This document shows positions 1-9,600 of a DNA stretch of 64,000 nt, in pieces. The position numbers were made by a program, and so were the translations under genes. Below the pieces are notes generated by a model that worked only from the letters and a program-made list of their open reading frames with translations, was not told where the DNA came from and did not search any database. Position 1 is the first letter of the stretch. Each line of letters begins with the position of its first letter. The stretch comes from Pseudomonas sp. RSB 5.4 (lineage in GTDB: Bacteria > Pseudomonadota > Gammaproteobacteria > Pseudomonadales > Pseudomonadaceae): the NCBI RefSeq assembly GCF_037126175.1, contig NZ_CP146986.1, forward strand, positions 1,702,501-1,766,500, written 5' to 3'.

Positions 1-159
1 TTGCAGGAAGTGGTGCAGCGACACCCCGCCGACCGCAAGGCCCGGGTGCTGCTGATCAACTACTGGAAGGAAAGCGGCCAACTGCAGAACGTGCAGATTC
101 TGCTGGCACAACTGGAACAGATGAACCCTGACGACCCGGCCTTGCAGCAAGGACTTTGA
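1..159 (+). CDS. C-terminal fragment of a TPR-like protein (5' end outside window)
   Basis: The frame is open from base 1 and stops at TGA 157-159, giving the last 52 residues of a protein that begins upstream. The residues form amphipathic helices with the spacing of a tetratricopeptide repeat (VLLINYWKESGQLQNVQ followed by LLAQLEQMNPDDPALQQ), ending in the N-P-x-D-P-A turn typical of the end of a TPR unit. This suggests a helical-repeat scaffold, but the parent protein cannot be named from this fragment. The next gene starts 140 bases downstream on the same strand, so the two need not be co-transcribed. Confidence 0.6.
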   Translation: MQEVVQRHPADRKARVLLINYWKESGQLQNVQILLAQLEQMNPDDPALQQGL

Positions 160-299
160 GCCTTTACTCGTTAATTCAATGACATTTTGATATCGAAACC
201 TCGGAACCGTCATGACTGGCAGCGGTCAAGTAATCAGGTAGTGCACAACGGCTGATACAGCCTGCTGCCTCGATTCCCCTAGTCATGAGAGGGCATTCT

Positions 300-1802
300 T
301 TGTCTACGTCCAACGAGTTGATCAGTGCAAAAGCCGCCACCGGCATCGTCGGCCTGGATGACATCCTGGCCGGCGGTTTGTCCCGAGGGCATGTGTTTTT
401 GCTCGAAGGTGAACCCGGTACAGGCAAAACCACCGTCGCGTTGCATTTCTTGATGGCGGGCGCCCGTGCCGGCGAACGTTGTCTGTACATCACGCTGTCG
501 GAAACCGAACGTGAACTGCGCCAGGGCGCGCTGTCTCACGGTTGGGAACTCAACGAGAACATCGAGATCTTCGAGCTGACGCCACCCGAAAGCCTGCTCA
601 ATGCCGAGCATCAGCAAAGCCTGCTGTACTCCTCCGACCTGGAACTGGGCGAAGCCACCAAGCAGATTTTCGAAGTGGTCGAGCGTTTCAAGCCGACTCG
701 CGTGGTACTCGACAGCCTCTCCGAAATCCGCCTGCTGGCGCAGAGTTCGCTGCGTTACCGCCGACAAATTCTGGCGATCAAGCACTACTTTGTGCGCTAC
801 GACGCCACTGTCCTGCTGCTTGACGACCTGACCACCGAATCCCTCGACAAGACCGTGCACAGCGTCGCCCACGGGGTGATCCGCCTCGAAGAACTGACGC
901 CCAATTACGGCGCCGAGCGCCGACGCGTGCGCATCGTCAAGTATCGCGGCCAGAAGTACCGTGGCGGTTACCACGACTTCACCATCATGGGCGACGGCGT
1001 GCATGTGTTCCCACGCCTGGTCGCCGCCGAACACCGCAGCGACTACCCACGCCTGCAACTGAGCAGCGGCATCCAGGAAATGGACGCCTTGCTCGGCGGC
1101 GGGGTCGAAACCGGCTCCAGCACGCTGATCCTTGGCCCGGCCGGTACCGGCAAATCGCTGATCTCGATGATCTTCGCCGCCTCCGCCGTGTCTCGCGGCG
1201 AGAAAGCCGCCCTGTTCATCTTCGATGAAGAACTGGGTCTGCTGTTTGAGCGTATGAACAACATCGGCATCGACCTCAAGGCGCTGCAAGCCACTGGCAA
1301 CCTGCTGATCGAACAAGTGGATGCTGCCGAACTGTCACCCGGCGAGTTCTCCCACCGGGTACGTCGCTGCGTTGACGAGCGCAACATCAAGACCGTGGTG
1401 ATCGACAGTATCAACGGCTATCAGGCCGCGATGCCGGAAGAGAATGCACTGGTGCTGCACATGCACGAGTTGCTGCTGTACCTCAACCGCAAAGGCGCGG
1501 CGACCTTCATGACCGTGGCCCAGCACGGTCTGGTCGGCGACATGCAGGCACCGGTGGACATCACTTACCTGGCCGACACGGTGATCCTGCTCCGCTACTT
1601 CGAAGCCATCGGCAAGGTCCGCCGGGCGATTTCGATCATCAAGAAACGTACCGGTAGCCACGAATCGACGATCCGTGAATACCGTATTTCCACCCAGGGA
1701 ATAACCATCGGTGAACCGCTGGAAGCCTTCCAGGGTGTGTTGCGCGGCGTGCCGACTTACCTCGGCGCGAGCAATCCGCTGTTGCGGGAAGAAACCTTGT
1801 GA
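300..1802 (+). CDS. KaiC-like tandem RecA-fold ATPase
   Basis: A 500-residue protein with two tandem KaiC/RecA domains. The first P-loop is GEPGTGKTT at about residues 37-45 and the second GPAGTGKSL near 281. Walker B-like strands are RVVLDSLSEIRLL and TVVIDSINGY. In cyanobacteria KaiC is the clock ATPase and autokinase; homologues in non-photosynthetic bacteria are usually linked to stress or signalling, and no kaiA or kaiB is visible here. I place the start at TTG 300, because GAGAGG lies 7-8 bases upstream of it, while the in-frame ATG at 285 has no ribosome-binding site. Its stop overlaps the start of the next gene by four bases (GTGA), so it should be translationally coupled to a histidine kinase. 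Family assignment is firm; the biological role is inferred. Confidence 0.92.
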   Translation: MSTSNELISAKAATGIVGLDDILAGGLSRGHVFLLEGEPGTGKTTVALHFLMAGARAGERCLYITLSETERELRQGALSHGWELNENIEIFELTPPESLLNAEHQQSLLYSSDLELGEATKQIFEVVERFKPTRVVLDSLSEIRLLAQSSLRYRRQILAIKHYFVRYDATVLLLDDLTTESLDKTVHSVAHGVIRLEELTPNYGAERRRVRIVKYRGQKYRGGYHDFTIMGDGVHVFPRLVAAEHRSDYPRLQLSSGIQEMDALLGGGVETGSSTLILGPAGTGKSLISMIFAASAVSRGEKAALFIFDEELGLLFERMNNIGIDLKALQATGNLLIEQVDAAELSPGEFSHRVRRCVDERNIKTVVIDSINGYQAAMPEENALVLHMHELLLYLNRKGAATFMTVAQHGLVGDMQAPVDITYLADTVILLRYFEAIGKVRRAISIIKKRTGSHESTIREYRISTQGITIGEPLEAFQGVLRGVPTYLGASNPLLREETL

Positions 1803-3469
1803 CGGTTACCGTAACGCTGGCGGAGCGGGCGCTGATTCTGGCGCCCATGGGTCGTGACAGCCAGGTGGCGCTGATGATCCTCAATGAGGCAGGGTTTGGT
1901 GGGGTCATCACGCCAGATCTGGGTGCACTGTGTGCGCAACTGGAACCCGGCGCCGGACTGCTGCTGATTGCCACCGAAGCCCTGCGCGGCCCCGAGCTGG
2001 AAACGCTGCTGAATTTTCTCGAACAGCAACCGGCCTGGTCGGATCTGCCGATCGTCTTGCTGACTCACCACGGAGGCCCGGAACCGGGCCCCTCCTCGCG
2101 CCTGAGCAAACTGCTGGGCAACGTCACATTTCTCGAGCGTCCGTTTCATCCGGCGACCCTGGTCAGTCTGGTCTCCACCGCTTTACGCGGGCGACGACGA
2201 CAGTACGAAGCCCGCGATCGCCTGATTGATCTGAGTGAAAGCGAACGCCGACTGCAATCGACCCTGGAAACCCTTGAGCAACAGGTCGAGGAACGCACCG
2301 CGCAACTTCGCCACAACGAAGAAGCCTTGCGTCAGTCACAGAAAATGGAAGCGGTCGGTCAGTTGACCGGCGGCATCGCTCATGACTTCAACAACATGCT
2401 CACCGGGATCATCGGCAGTCTCGAGCTGCTGCGTCGACGGCTGGCTCGCGGGCGCACCGAAGACCTCGACAGCCTGATTGATCTTGGCGTGACTTCAGCC
2501 AACCGCGCTGCCGGTCTGACTCACCGCTTGCTGGCGTTCTCGCGCCGGCAATCGCTGGACTCCAAAGCCGTGCAGATGAACACGCTGGTGCTGTCGATGG
2601 GCGAGTTGTTGCAACGCAGCCTCAACGAAAGCATTCAGCTGGACATGCGCCTCAACGACCAGTTGTGGATCGCCGAAGCCGACCCCAATCAACTGGAAAG
2701 CGCCCTGCTCAATCTGGTGCTCAACGCCCGCGACGCGATGCCCGAAGGCGGAAAACTGGTGGTCGAGACCAGCAACCAGGTGCTTGAACGGGAATTCACC
2801 GAGGCCTACCCGAATCTCGAGCCTGGCGATTACGTGATGCTCAGCGTCACCGACAATGGCAGCGGCATGCCGCAGAGCGTGATCAACCGCGCGTTCGATC
2901 CGTTTTTCACCACCAAGCCCATCGGTCAGGGTACGGGGTTGGGTCTGTCGATGATTTACGGCTTCAGCAAACAGTCCCGTGGTCACGTCACGATTGAAAG
3001 CGAAATCGATCAGGGCACCACGGTCAAACTGTACCTGCCACGCTTTCGCGGCGAAGAGGTGGAGCATCCGGTGTCCGCTGTTCAGCAGGCCCCGGAGGCG
3101 TTGGATGGCGAAACCGTGTTGATCGTCGAAGACGACCCTGCCGTGCGCGTGCTGGTCAGCGCGGTGCTCAGTGAATTGGGTTATGCGTTTGTCGAAGCCG
3201 GCGATGCCGACGGCGCCGTGCCGATCCTCAACTCGGCGCAGCGCATCGATCTGCTGATCAGTGACGTCGGCCTGCCGGGCATGAATGGTCGGCAACTGGC
3301 GGAAATCGGCCGGCAGTACCGGCCCGGGTTGAAGGTGTTGTTCATCACCGGTTATGCCGAGCACGCTGCCGTGCGCGGTGGCTTCCTCGACTCGGGGATG
3401 CAGATGATCACCAAACCGTTCACCTTCGATCTGCTGACCGCCAAGGTTCGCGAGATGATCAAGAGCTGA
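1799..3469 (+). CDS. Hybrid sensor histidine kinase with N-terminal pseudo-receiver and C-terminal receiver
   Basis: A soluble 556-residue kinase. Residues 1-115 look like a receiver fold that lacks the phospho-acceptor Asp (strand GAGLLLIATEAL), so probably a pseudo-receiver. A charged coiled coil (about 120-175) leads to a HisKA H-box GGIAHDFNN with His195, then an ATPase domain with an N-box (LNLVLNARDAMPEGG), G1 (VTDNGSGMP) and G2 (GQGTGLGLSM). The C-terminal receiver (about 440-550) has acidic residues IVEDDPA, the acceptor LLISDVGLPG, and a conserved Thr and Lys (FITGYAEH, MITKPF). There is no membrane segment, so the signal must be cytosolic. The GTG start overlaps the KaiC-like stop, which suggests that KaiC and this kinase work together. 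A hairpin repeat follows and may end the transcript. Confidence 0.93.
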   Translation: MTVTVTLAERALILAPMGRDSQVALMILNEAGFGGVITPDLGALCAQLEPGAGLLLIATEALRGPELETLLNFLEQQPAWSDLPIVLLTHHGGPEPGPSSRLSKLLGNVTFLERPFHPATLVSLVSTALRGRRRQYEARDRLIDLSESERRLQSTLETLEQQVEERTAQLRHNEEALRQSQKMEAVGQLTGGIAHDFNNMLTGIIGSLELLRRRLARGRTEDLDSLIDLGVTSANRAAGLTHRLLAFSRRQSLDSKAVQMNTLVLSMGELLQRSLNESIQLDMRLNDQLWIAEADPNQLESALLNLVLNARDAMPEGGKLVVETSNQVLEREFTEAYPNLEPGDYVMLSVTDNGSGMPQSVINRAFDPFFTTKPIGQGTGLGLSMIYGFSKQSRGHVTIESEIDQGTTVKLYLPRFRGEEVEHPVSAVQQAPEALDGETVLIVEDDPAVRVLVSAVLSELGYAFVEAGDADGAVPILNSAQRIDLLISDVGLPGMNGRQLAEIGRQYRPGLKVLFITGYAEHAAVRGGFLDSGMQMITKPFTFDLLTAKVREMIKS

Positions 3470-3483
3470 CACCCAAATACGAC

Positions 3484-3562
3484 TGTAGGAGCTGCCGCAG
3501 GCTGCGATCTTTTGATTTTGTTTTTTAAGATCAAAAGATCGCAGCCTTCGGCAGCTCCTACA
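3484..3562. repeat. REP/REPIN-type inverted repeat, GTAGGAGCTGCC family
   Basis: The arms TGTAGGAGCTGCCGCAGGC and its near-perfect reverse complement flank a T/A-rich loop containing TTTTGATTTTG. It lies between convergent genes and can act as a bidirectional terminator. The same family recurs at 26192 and 40313. Confidence 0.85.
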
Positions 3563-3585
3563 TGGGGAATATCAGCCGCTATGGA

Positions 3586-3963
3586 TCAGGCCAGCAGTTC
3601 CTGGATCTTTTCCTGCAGCACATCCAGATCGAACGGTTTTTCCAGGATCGGCGCCTTGCGCGTGATCGGGCTGCCGGTCTCGCGGATTTCCTGCGGGTAG
3701 CCGCTGATGAAGATCACTTTCAGATCCGGGCGCAGTTTTACTGCCGGCTCGGCGATCTGCACGCCGGAGATCCCGCCCGGCAGGCGGAAGTCGGTGATCA
3801 ACATGTCCAGATGCGGCTTGCTCGCGAGAATCTCGAACGCCTGCTCGCCGTTTTCGGCCTGCAACACACGATACCCCTGCCCCGACAGATAATCTGTCAG
3901 CACCATCAAGATAACCGGTTCGTCCTCGACGACGAGTACTACATCTTGTGCATCTACGCTCAT
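3586..3963 (-). CDS. Single-domain response regulator
   Basis: A 125-residue stand-alone receiver of the CheY type: acidic pair VVEDEP, acceptor Asp in MLITDFRLPGG, switch Ser in VIFISGYPQ and Lys in ILEKPFD. There is no output domain, so it should act by protein contact or as a phosphate sink or relay. I chose ATG 3963 because AAAGG lies 7 bases upstream; the longer frame reaching 4011 would overlap the upstream gene without a better binding site. It is the last gene of a five-gene minus-strand set that includes two histidine kinases and a CheR/CheB pair, so one of these kinases is the likely phosphodonor. Confidence 0.9.
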   Translation of the reverse strand: MSVDAQDVVLVVEDEPVILMVLTDYLSGQGYRVLQAENGEQAFEILASKPHLDMLITDFRLPGGISGVQIAEPAVKLRPDLKVIFISGYPQEIRETGSPITRKAPILEKPFDLDVLQEKIQELLA

Positions 3964-4007
3964 GGGAAGCCTTTGTTCGGTCAATAGCTGCTGATACGAC
4001 CGTGCGG

Positions 4008-5222
4008 TCACTCAGAGGTTGCGTCGGATGTGCCGTTTTCCTGGATTGGCAGACAAACGCGAAACAGGGCGCCTTCGTTGATTTGACTCTCGACGGCGAT
4101 GGAGCCGCCATGGGCGGCGACGATCTGCTCGGAAATGAACAGACCCAGCCCGAGACCAGCCACTACCGTCTTGGCGGAAACCCGTTCGAACTGTTGGAAA
4201 ATACGCTTCTGGTTCTCTTCACTGATACCGATGCCATGGTCCTGAACCTCGATCCTCGCCTCGTCGCCCTCACGGTACACGCGCACCTGAATCGGACTGC
4301 GGCCACCGTAGCGCAAGGCATTGGTCAGCAGGTTGGACACCACCTGTTCGATACGGAACTCGTCCCAATGACCCACCACCGGCTGCGGCGCGGTGAAGCT
4401 GACTTCAGTCTCGGCGGCCTCGATCTGCTGCGCGAAATTCTGCAGCAGATTGCCCACCAGTTGCGACAAATCGAAACGATTCGGCCGGATCGACAGCTTG
4501 CCGGTGCGGATGCGCGAAACGTCGAGCATGTCTTCGATCAGCCGGATCAGGCTTTTGATCTGCCGCTCGTCGCGATCGACCATCGCGTGCATTTTGTCGA
4601 GGGTGAACGCAGCGGCGTTGTCCCGCGCCAGATGCATCTTGCGCAATTGGGTCTCGAGTATCAGGCCATTGAGCGGCGTGCGCACTTCGTGGGCGACGAT
4701 TGACATGAAGTCATCGCGCATCCGCACCGCCTGCTCCAGCTCCAGTTGCGTGCTCTGCAGTTGCTGCAGCAGCGCTTCCTGCTCGCGGCGCGCCTGCTCA
4801 AGGGCTTCGACCTGTTGCTTCATGGCCTTGCTCTGACGGTACAGGTCGACGAATACGTTGACCTTGCTCTTCACCGCGTGGATATCCAGCGGCTTGTGCA
4901 GGAAGTCCACCGCCCCGCTCTCGTAGCCCTTGAACGCGTAGTTCAATTCGCGGCCGGCGGCGCTGACGAAAATGATCGGAATGTTCTTGGTTTTCTCGGT
5001 GCCGCGCATCAACTCGGCGAGTTCGAAGCCGTTCATGCCCGGCATCTGTACGTCGAGGATGGCCATGGCGAACTCGTGTTGCAGCAGCAGCGAAAGTGCT
5101 TCATCCGCCGACAGCGCCTTGTAGACGGTGCGGTCCTCGCGCTTGATCAGCGCTTCGAGGGCCAGCAGGTTTTCCGGCAGATCGTCGACGATCAGCAATT
5201 TGGCCTGGATATTACTCAGCAT
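4008..5222 (-). CDS. Receiver-histidine kinase (REC-HisKA-HATPase)
   Basis: A 404-residue soluble protein with a receiver first and a kinase core second. The receiver (about 8-125) has IVDDLPENL, acceptor AILDVQMPGMNG and DFLHKPLD. A coiled coil around 125-165 leads to the H-box SIVAHEVRTPLNG, then the ATPase N-box LLTNALRYGG, G1 VQDHGIGI and G2 VAGLGLGLFIS. This order means the kinase is likely controlled by phosphorylation of its own receiver rather than by a ligand. The start ATG lies inside the end of cheB (overlap 5216-5222), so translation is coupled. It sits between the CheB-like gene and the lone receiver, forming a probable phosphorelay from the large hybrid kinase. Confidence 0.92.
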   Translation of the reverse strand: MLSNIQAKLLIVDDLPENLLALEALIKREDRTVYKALSADEALSLLLQHEFAMAILDVQMPGMNGFELAELMRGTEKTKNIPIIFVSAAGRELNYAFKGYESGAVDFLHKPLDIHAVKSKVNVFVDLYRQSKAMKQQVEALEQARREQEALLQQLQSTQLELEQAVRMRDDFMSIVAHEVRTPLNGLILETQLRKMHLARDNAAAFTLDKMHAMVDRDERQIKSLIRLIEDMLDVSRIRTGKLSIRPNRFDLSQLVGNLLQNFAQQIEAAETEVSFTAPQPVVGHWDEFRIEQVVSNLLTNALRYGGRSPIQVRVYREGDEARIEVQDHGIGISEENQKRIFQQFERVSAKTVVAGLGLGLFISEQIVAAHGGSIAVESQINEGALFRVCLPIQENGTSDATSE

Positions 5223-5809
5223 GCGATTCGTTCCAGCTCGACAAGCAGACGGCCGATGCCGTGAATGGGTAGGACATGGTCGGGCTGCTGAAGCTTCAGT
5301 GCAGCCTGAGGCATGGTGGCGACCTGTGCATCTTCTGGGTCTTGAACGATGGTCAGTCCGCCGCGCTGCTTGACTTGCGCCAGGCCGCGAGCGCCATCGT
5401 GATTGGCGCCGGTCAGCAACACGGCGGCCAGTGTTTCGCCGTAAGCGTCGGCGGCGGATTCGAACAGGTAGTCAATCGACGGTCGGGAATGGTGCACTCG
5501 GTCTTCAAGGCTCAGCGACAGACTGCGATCCTGCTCGACCGACAGGTGATAACCGGGTGTAGCGAAGTAAACCGTGCCGGGGACGATGTCCTGCTTGTCC
5601 GTCGCCTCCTGCACCGGCAGCATCAGCCGCCGCTCAAACACCTCGGCCAACAGGCTGCGGCGCTCTTCCGGCAGATGCAACACGACAATGATCGGCAACA
5701 CGTAGCCCTTGCGCAGCGGCGCGAGCAGGGTCAGTAGTGCTTCGACACCACCGGCCGAAGCACCAACCACGATGGCCTCGACGCGAGGCAAATCAACGGC
5801 ATCGTTCAT
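5216..5809 (-). CDS. CheB-type protein-glutamate methylesterase, catalytic domain only
   Basis: A 197-residue CheB catalytic domain without the N-terminal receiver of classical CheB. The catalytic Ser is in VVGASAGG, the His in VVLHLPEER and the Asp in LLTGANHDGA, the normal triad. The family demethylates or deamidates glutamates of chemoreceptors, reversing CheR. I use ATG 5809 because it overlaps the TGA of the cheR-like gene by four bases (ATGA); the open frame continues upstream to 5917 but only within cheR. Without its own receiver it cannot be switched in the usual way, so control may come from neighbouring receivers. No chemoreceptor gene is adjacent, which leaves the substrate unknown. 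Confidence 0.93.
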   Translation of the reverse strand: MNDAVDLPRVEAIVVGASAGGVEALLTLLAPLRKGYVLPIIVVLHLPEERRSLLAEVFERRLMLPVQEATDKQDIVPGTVYFATPGYHLSVEQDRSLSLSLEDRVHHSRPSIDYLFESAADAYGETLAAVLLTGANHDGARGLAQVKQRGGLTIVQDPEDAQVATMPQAALKLQQPDHVLPIHGIGRLLVELERIAC

Positions 5810-6639
5810 AATTTGCGGTAGATCCGTTCTTGTTTGACCAGCGGTTCGAACTGATTCGAGTAGTTGGAAAAGTCCAGCGTCTCTTTGCTGCCCAGTACCA
5901 AAAAGCCACGGTGGCACAGCGATTCGTGAAACAGACCGAAGGCACGGTCCTGAAGTTTCTTGTTGAAGTAAATCAGTACGTTGCGGCAGGAAATCAGCTG
6001 CGTTTCGGAGAACACGCTATCAGTCGCGAGACTGTGGTCGGCGAAGGTCACGTTCTCGCACAGGCTTTTGTCGAAGATCGCGTAGCCATAGGCCGCGGTG
6101 TAGTAATCGGCAAAGGAACGCTGGCCGCCGGCCTGCTGGTAATTGGCGGTGTAGGCGCGGACGTTCTCCATGGAGAAAATCCCCTGCTTGGCCTTGTCCA
6201 GCGAGCGCGGGTTGATGTCAGTGGCGTAGATGATCGTGCGGTCGAGCAGGCCTTCCTCGCGCAGCAGAATCGCCATCGAATACACCTCCTCACCCGTGCT
6301 GCACCCGGCGATCCAGATCTTCAGCGACGGATAGGTGCGCAGCAGCGGCACCACTTCCTTGCGGATCGCCAGAAAGTGCGATGGATCGCGAAACATCTCG
6401 CTGACCGGGATCGTCAACAACTGCAGCAACTGCATGAACGCGGTCGGATCGTGCAGCACTTTCTCCTGCAAGGCCGAAATGGTTGCGCATTCGAACTGGT
6501 TCAAGGCGTGCTGCACCCGGCGCTTGATCGAAGCGCCGGAGTAATCGCGAAAATCGTAGCTGTATTTGAGGTAGATAGCCTCGATCAACAGGCGTAATTC
6601 GATTTCGCTGTTGCGCTCCAAAGAGTGACTGCTTTCCAC
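5806..6639 (-). CDS. CheR-type protein-glutamate O-methyltransferase
   Basis: A 277-residue CheR: an N-terminal helical domain (YDFRDYSGASIKRRV) and an AdoMet-binding domain with the motif WIAGCSTGEEVYSMA, then IIYATDINPRSL and the late motif LISCRNVLIYFN. The family methylates receptor glutamates using S-adenosylmethionine. The frame is open up to a TTG at 6666, inside the preceding kinase gene; I prefer GTG 6639 because it shares a base with the kinase stop codon (TAGTG), a common coupled arrangement, and GGA lies upstream. It is followed by the coupled CheB-like gene. Together they form a methylation module attached to kinases rather than to a chemotaxis operon. Confidence 0.92.
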   Translation of the reverse strand: MESSHSLERNSEIELRLLIEAIYLKYSYDFRDYSGASIKRRVQHALNQFECATISALQEKVLHDPTAFMQLLQLLTIPVSEMFRDPSHFLAIRKEVVPLLRTYPSLKIWIAGCSTGEEVYSMAILLREEGLLDRTIIYATDINPRSLDKAKQGIFSMENVRAYTANYQQAGGQRSFADYYTAAYGYAIFDKSLCENVTFADHSLATDSVFSETQLISCRNVLIYFNKKLQDRAFGLFHESLCHRGFLVLGSKETLDFSNYSNQFEPLVKQERIYRKL

Positions 6640-9600
6640 TAAATGCGTTCCATCTTCGGTAACCAAACGCGAATCAACGAGAACAGGCGATCCAGGTCAA
6701 TGGGCTTGGCCAGGTAATCGTTCGCGCCCGCCTGCAGGCAGCGCTCCTGATCGTCCTTCATGGCCTTGGCCGTCACCGCAATGATCGGCAGCTTGCGCCA
6801 GCGCGGGTCCTTGCGGATTTCAATGGTGGCTTCAAAACCATCCATTTCCGGCATCATCACGTCCATCAGCACCAGATCGATGTCCTCGACTTCATTCAAC
6901 TTATCAATCGCCTCACGACCATTTCGGCCGATCACCACGACTGCGCCCTTATGCTCCAGCGCGCTGGTCAGGGCGAAGATGTTGCGCACATCATCGTCCA
7001 CCAGCAGCACCTTGCGCCCCTCAAAAACCTTGTCGCGGCTGCGCGCAGTCTTGAGCATCTTCTGCCGCTCATGGGACAACTGCGATTCGACTTTGTGCAG
7101 AAAGAGTGTCACTTCATCAAGCAGACGTTCCGGCGAACGTGCGCCCTTGATGATGATCGAGCGCGAATACTTGCGCAGCTCGGCTTCTTCATCGCGGGTC
7201 AGGTTGCGTCCGGTGTAGACAATCACCGGCGGGAACGAGCAGATGTCCTCGGTAGACATGCGCTTGAGCAGATCGTTGCCGAGCATGTCCGGCAATTTCA
7301 GGTCGATCACCATGCAGTCGTAGATCGTAGTGCGCAGTTTCTCCAGCGCATCCTGCGCCAGACCGACGGCGGTGATCTCGATGTCATCGTCGCCGATCAG
7401 GCGGGCAATGCTTTCGCGCTGCAGATCGTCATCTTCGACCAGCAACACGCGCTTGACCTTCTGGGTCAGCTTGGCTTCGAGGCGGGCGAACACGTCCTTG
7501 AGCTCTTCGCGGGTGGTCGGCTTGACCGCATAACCGATCGCGCCCATGTGCATCGCGGCCTCAACGCGGTCTTCAACCGAGATCACGTGCACCGGGATGT
7601 GCCGGGTTTCGGCGTGTTCTTTCAGACGCTGCAACACGGTCAGCCCGGAGTGGTCCGGCAGGCGCATGTCGAGCAGGATCGCGTCCGGCACGAACTCGCG
7701 GGCCAGGTCATACCCTTCGTCCGCACCGTGGGCCACCAGGCACTGGTAACCCAGTTCGTGGGCGAGGTCGTAGAGGATGTGGGCAAAATTCGGCTCGTCT
7801 TCCACCACCAGGATGCAGCGGGTGGCGAACGGTGCCTTGCCACGGTCATCGGCAAAGCGCGGGATATGTACCGGCGCCATGGGCGAAACACTTGCCGATG
7901 GCAGTGCAACCGGCACCGGAATCGACGCCGGCGCAGTGAAGGTCAACGGGGCCGCGGGGCTGTCACCCGGCTCGCTGTATTGCTGCGGCAACACCAGAGT
8001 GAACACACTGCCCTGCCCCGGCGCGCTGCTGACGCTGATCGAACCGCCGAGCAATGCCGCCAGATCCCGCGAGATCGACAGGCCCAGACCGGTGCCGCCG
8101 TACTTGCGGTTGGTCGTGCCGTCGGCCTGACGGAATGCTTCGAAGATGCTTTCCTGCTGATCCGCGGCAATACCGATCCCGGAATCGCGCACGATGAATG
8201 CAATGCGCTCGTCCGGCTGACTGGCGATGGTCAGGCTGACCGCGCCGTGTTCGGTGAACTTCACGGCATTGGACAGCAGGTTTTTGATCACCTGTTCCAG
8301 ACGCTGGCGGTCGGTGTACAGCATGATCGGCGCATCCGCCTGCAACTCGACGCTGAAAGACAGTTGCTTCTCCGCTGCCAGCGGTTCGAACACGCTGCGC
8401 AGGCCATCGGCCAGACGCGCGACGCTGGTGTTTTCCGGGATCACTTCCAGCTTGCCGGCCTCGACCTTGGAAATGTCGAGAATGTCGTTGATCAGGTTCA
8501 GCAGATCGTTGCCCGCCGAATAGATCGACTCAGCGAACTTGACCTGTTCGGCCGTCAGATTGTCCTGCGGGTTCTCCGCCAGCAACTTGGCGAGGATCAG
8601 CGAACTGTTCAGCGGCGTGCGCAGTTCGTGGGACATGTTGGCGAGGAATTCGGACTTGTACTTGCTCGAGCGCTGCAGCTCTTCGGCGCGCTCTTCGAGC
8701 TGCACCTGGGCATGATTGAGTTCGGTGTTCTTCTGATCCATCGCATCGCGTTGCTCGGCCAGGGTCTTTGCCTGTTCGGCCAATTGCTCGTTGGTCTGCT
8801 CCAGCTCGACCTGCTGGGTTTCCAGATGCGCCTGCGACTCCTTGAGAATCCGCGACTGCTCTTCGAGTTCTTCGTTGGCAGTTTTCAGCTCTTCCTGTTG
8901 CACCTGCAACTCTTCGTTGAGCTGCTGGGTTTCGGCCAGCACTTCTTGCAGGCGCTGACGATAACGCGCCGCTTCGATCGAAGTGCCGATGTTGCCGGCA
9001 ATCAGTTCCAGCAATTCGATATCGCGCTCGGTGAGTGGCCGTAAAAAGCCCAACTCGATCACGCCGTTGACCTGGTCATCATTAGTCGTCGGCACCACCA
9101 GCACGCTGCGTGGCAGGCCTTGGCCCAGGCCCGAGCTGACTTTGAAGTAGTCGGCCGGGACCGAGTCCAGACGAATCAGTTGCCCCTGCTGGGCAACCTG
9201 ACCAACGATGCCTTCGCCGCTATAGATCTGCTGATCCAGTTCTTCCTGCTCGCGGGAGAAGCCGTAGGACGCCACACGCTTGAGGCCGCCGTGTTCTTCG
9301 CGCACGTACAACGCCGCCACGGCGGTGCCCAGATATTGCGCGCAGAACTGCAAAATGTTGCGCCCCAGCAGGTTCAGCGTGAGTTGCCCCAGCACCTGCT
9401 CTGCCAGTTCGGTCTGGCCGCTGCGCATCCACGCCTGGCGCTCCAGACGCTCGGCGCTGGCCTGTTGCGCGGCGAGGTTGGCGCTGTAGCTGTCAGACAG
9501 GCGAATCAGATCGCGGCGACCGACATAGGCCAGCAAGCCGCTGATCCCGGCGATAAACAGCAGGTACAGGGTGATGCTCCAAATCGTGGTGCGGCGCACG

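Noticed and set aside
6951..9044. Long open frame of about 697 codons on the plus strand
   Set aside because: It lies opposite the hybrid kinase gene; its residues are rich in His, Gln and Arg as in antisense of G+C-rich genes, and it has no domain.
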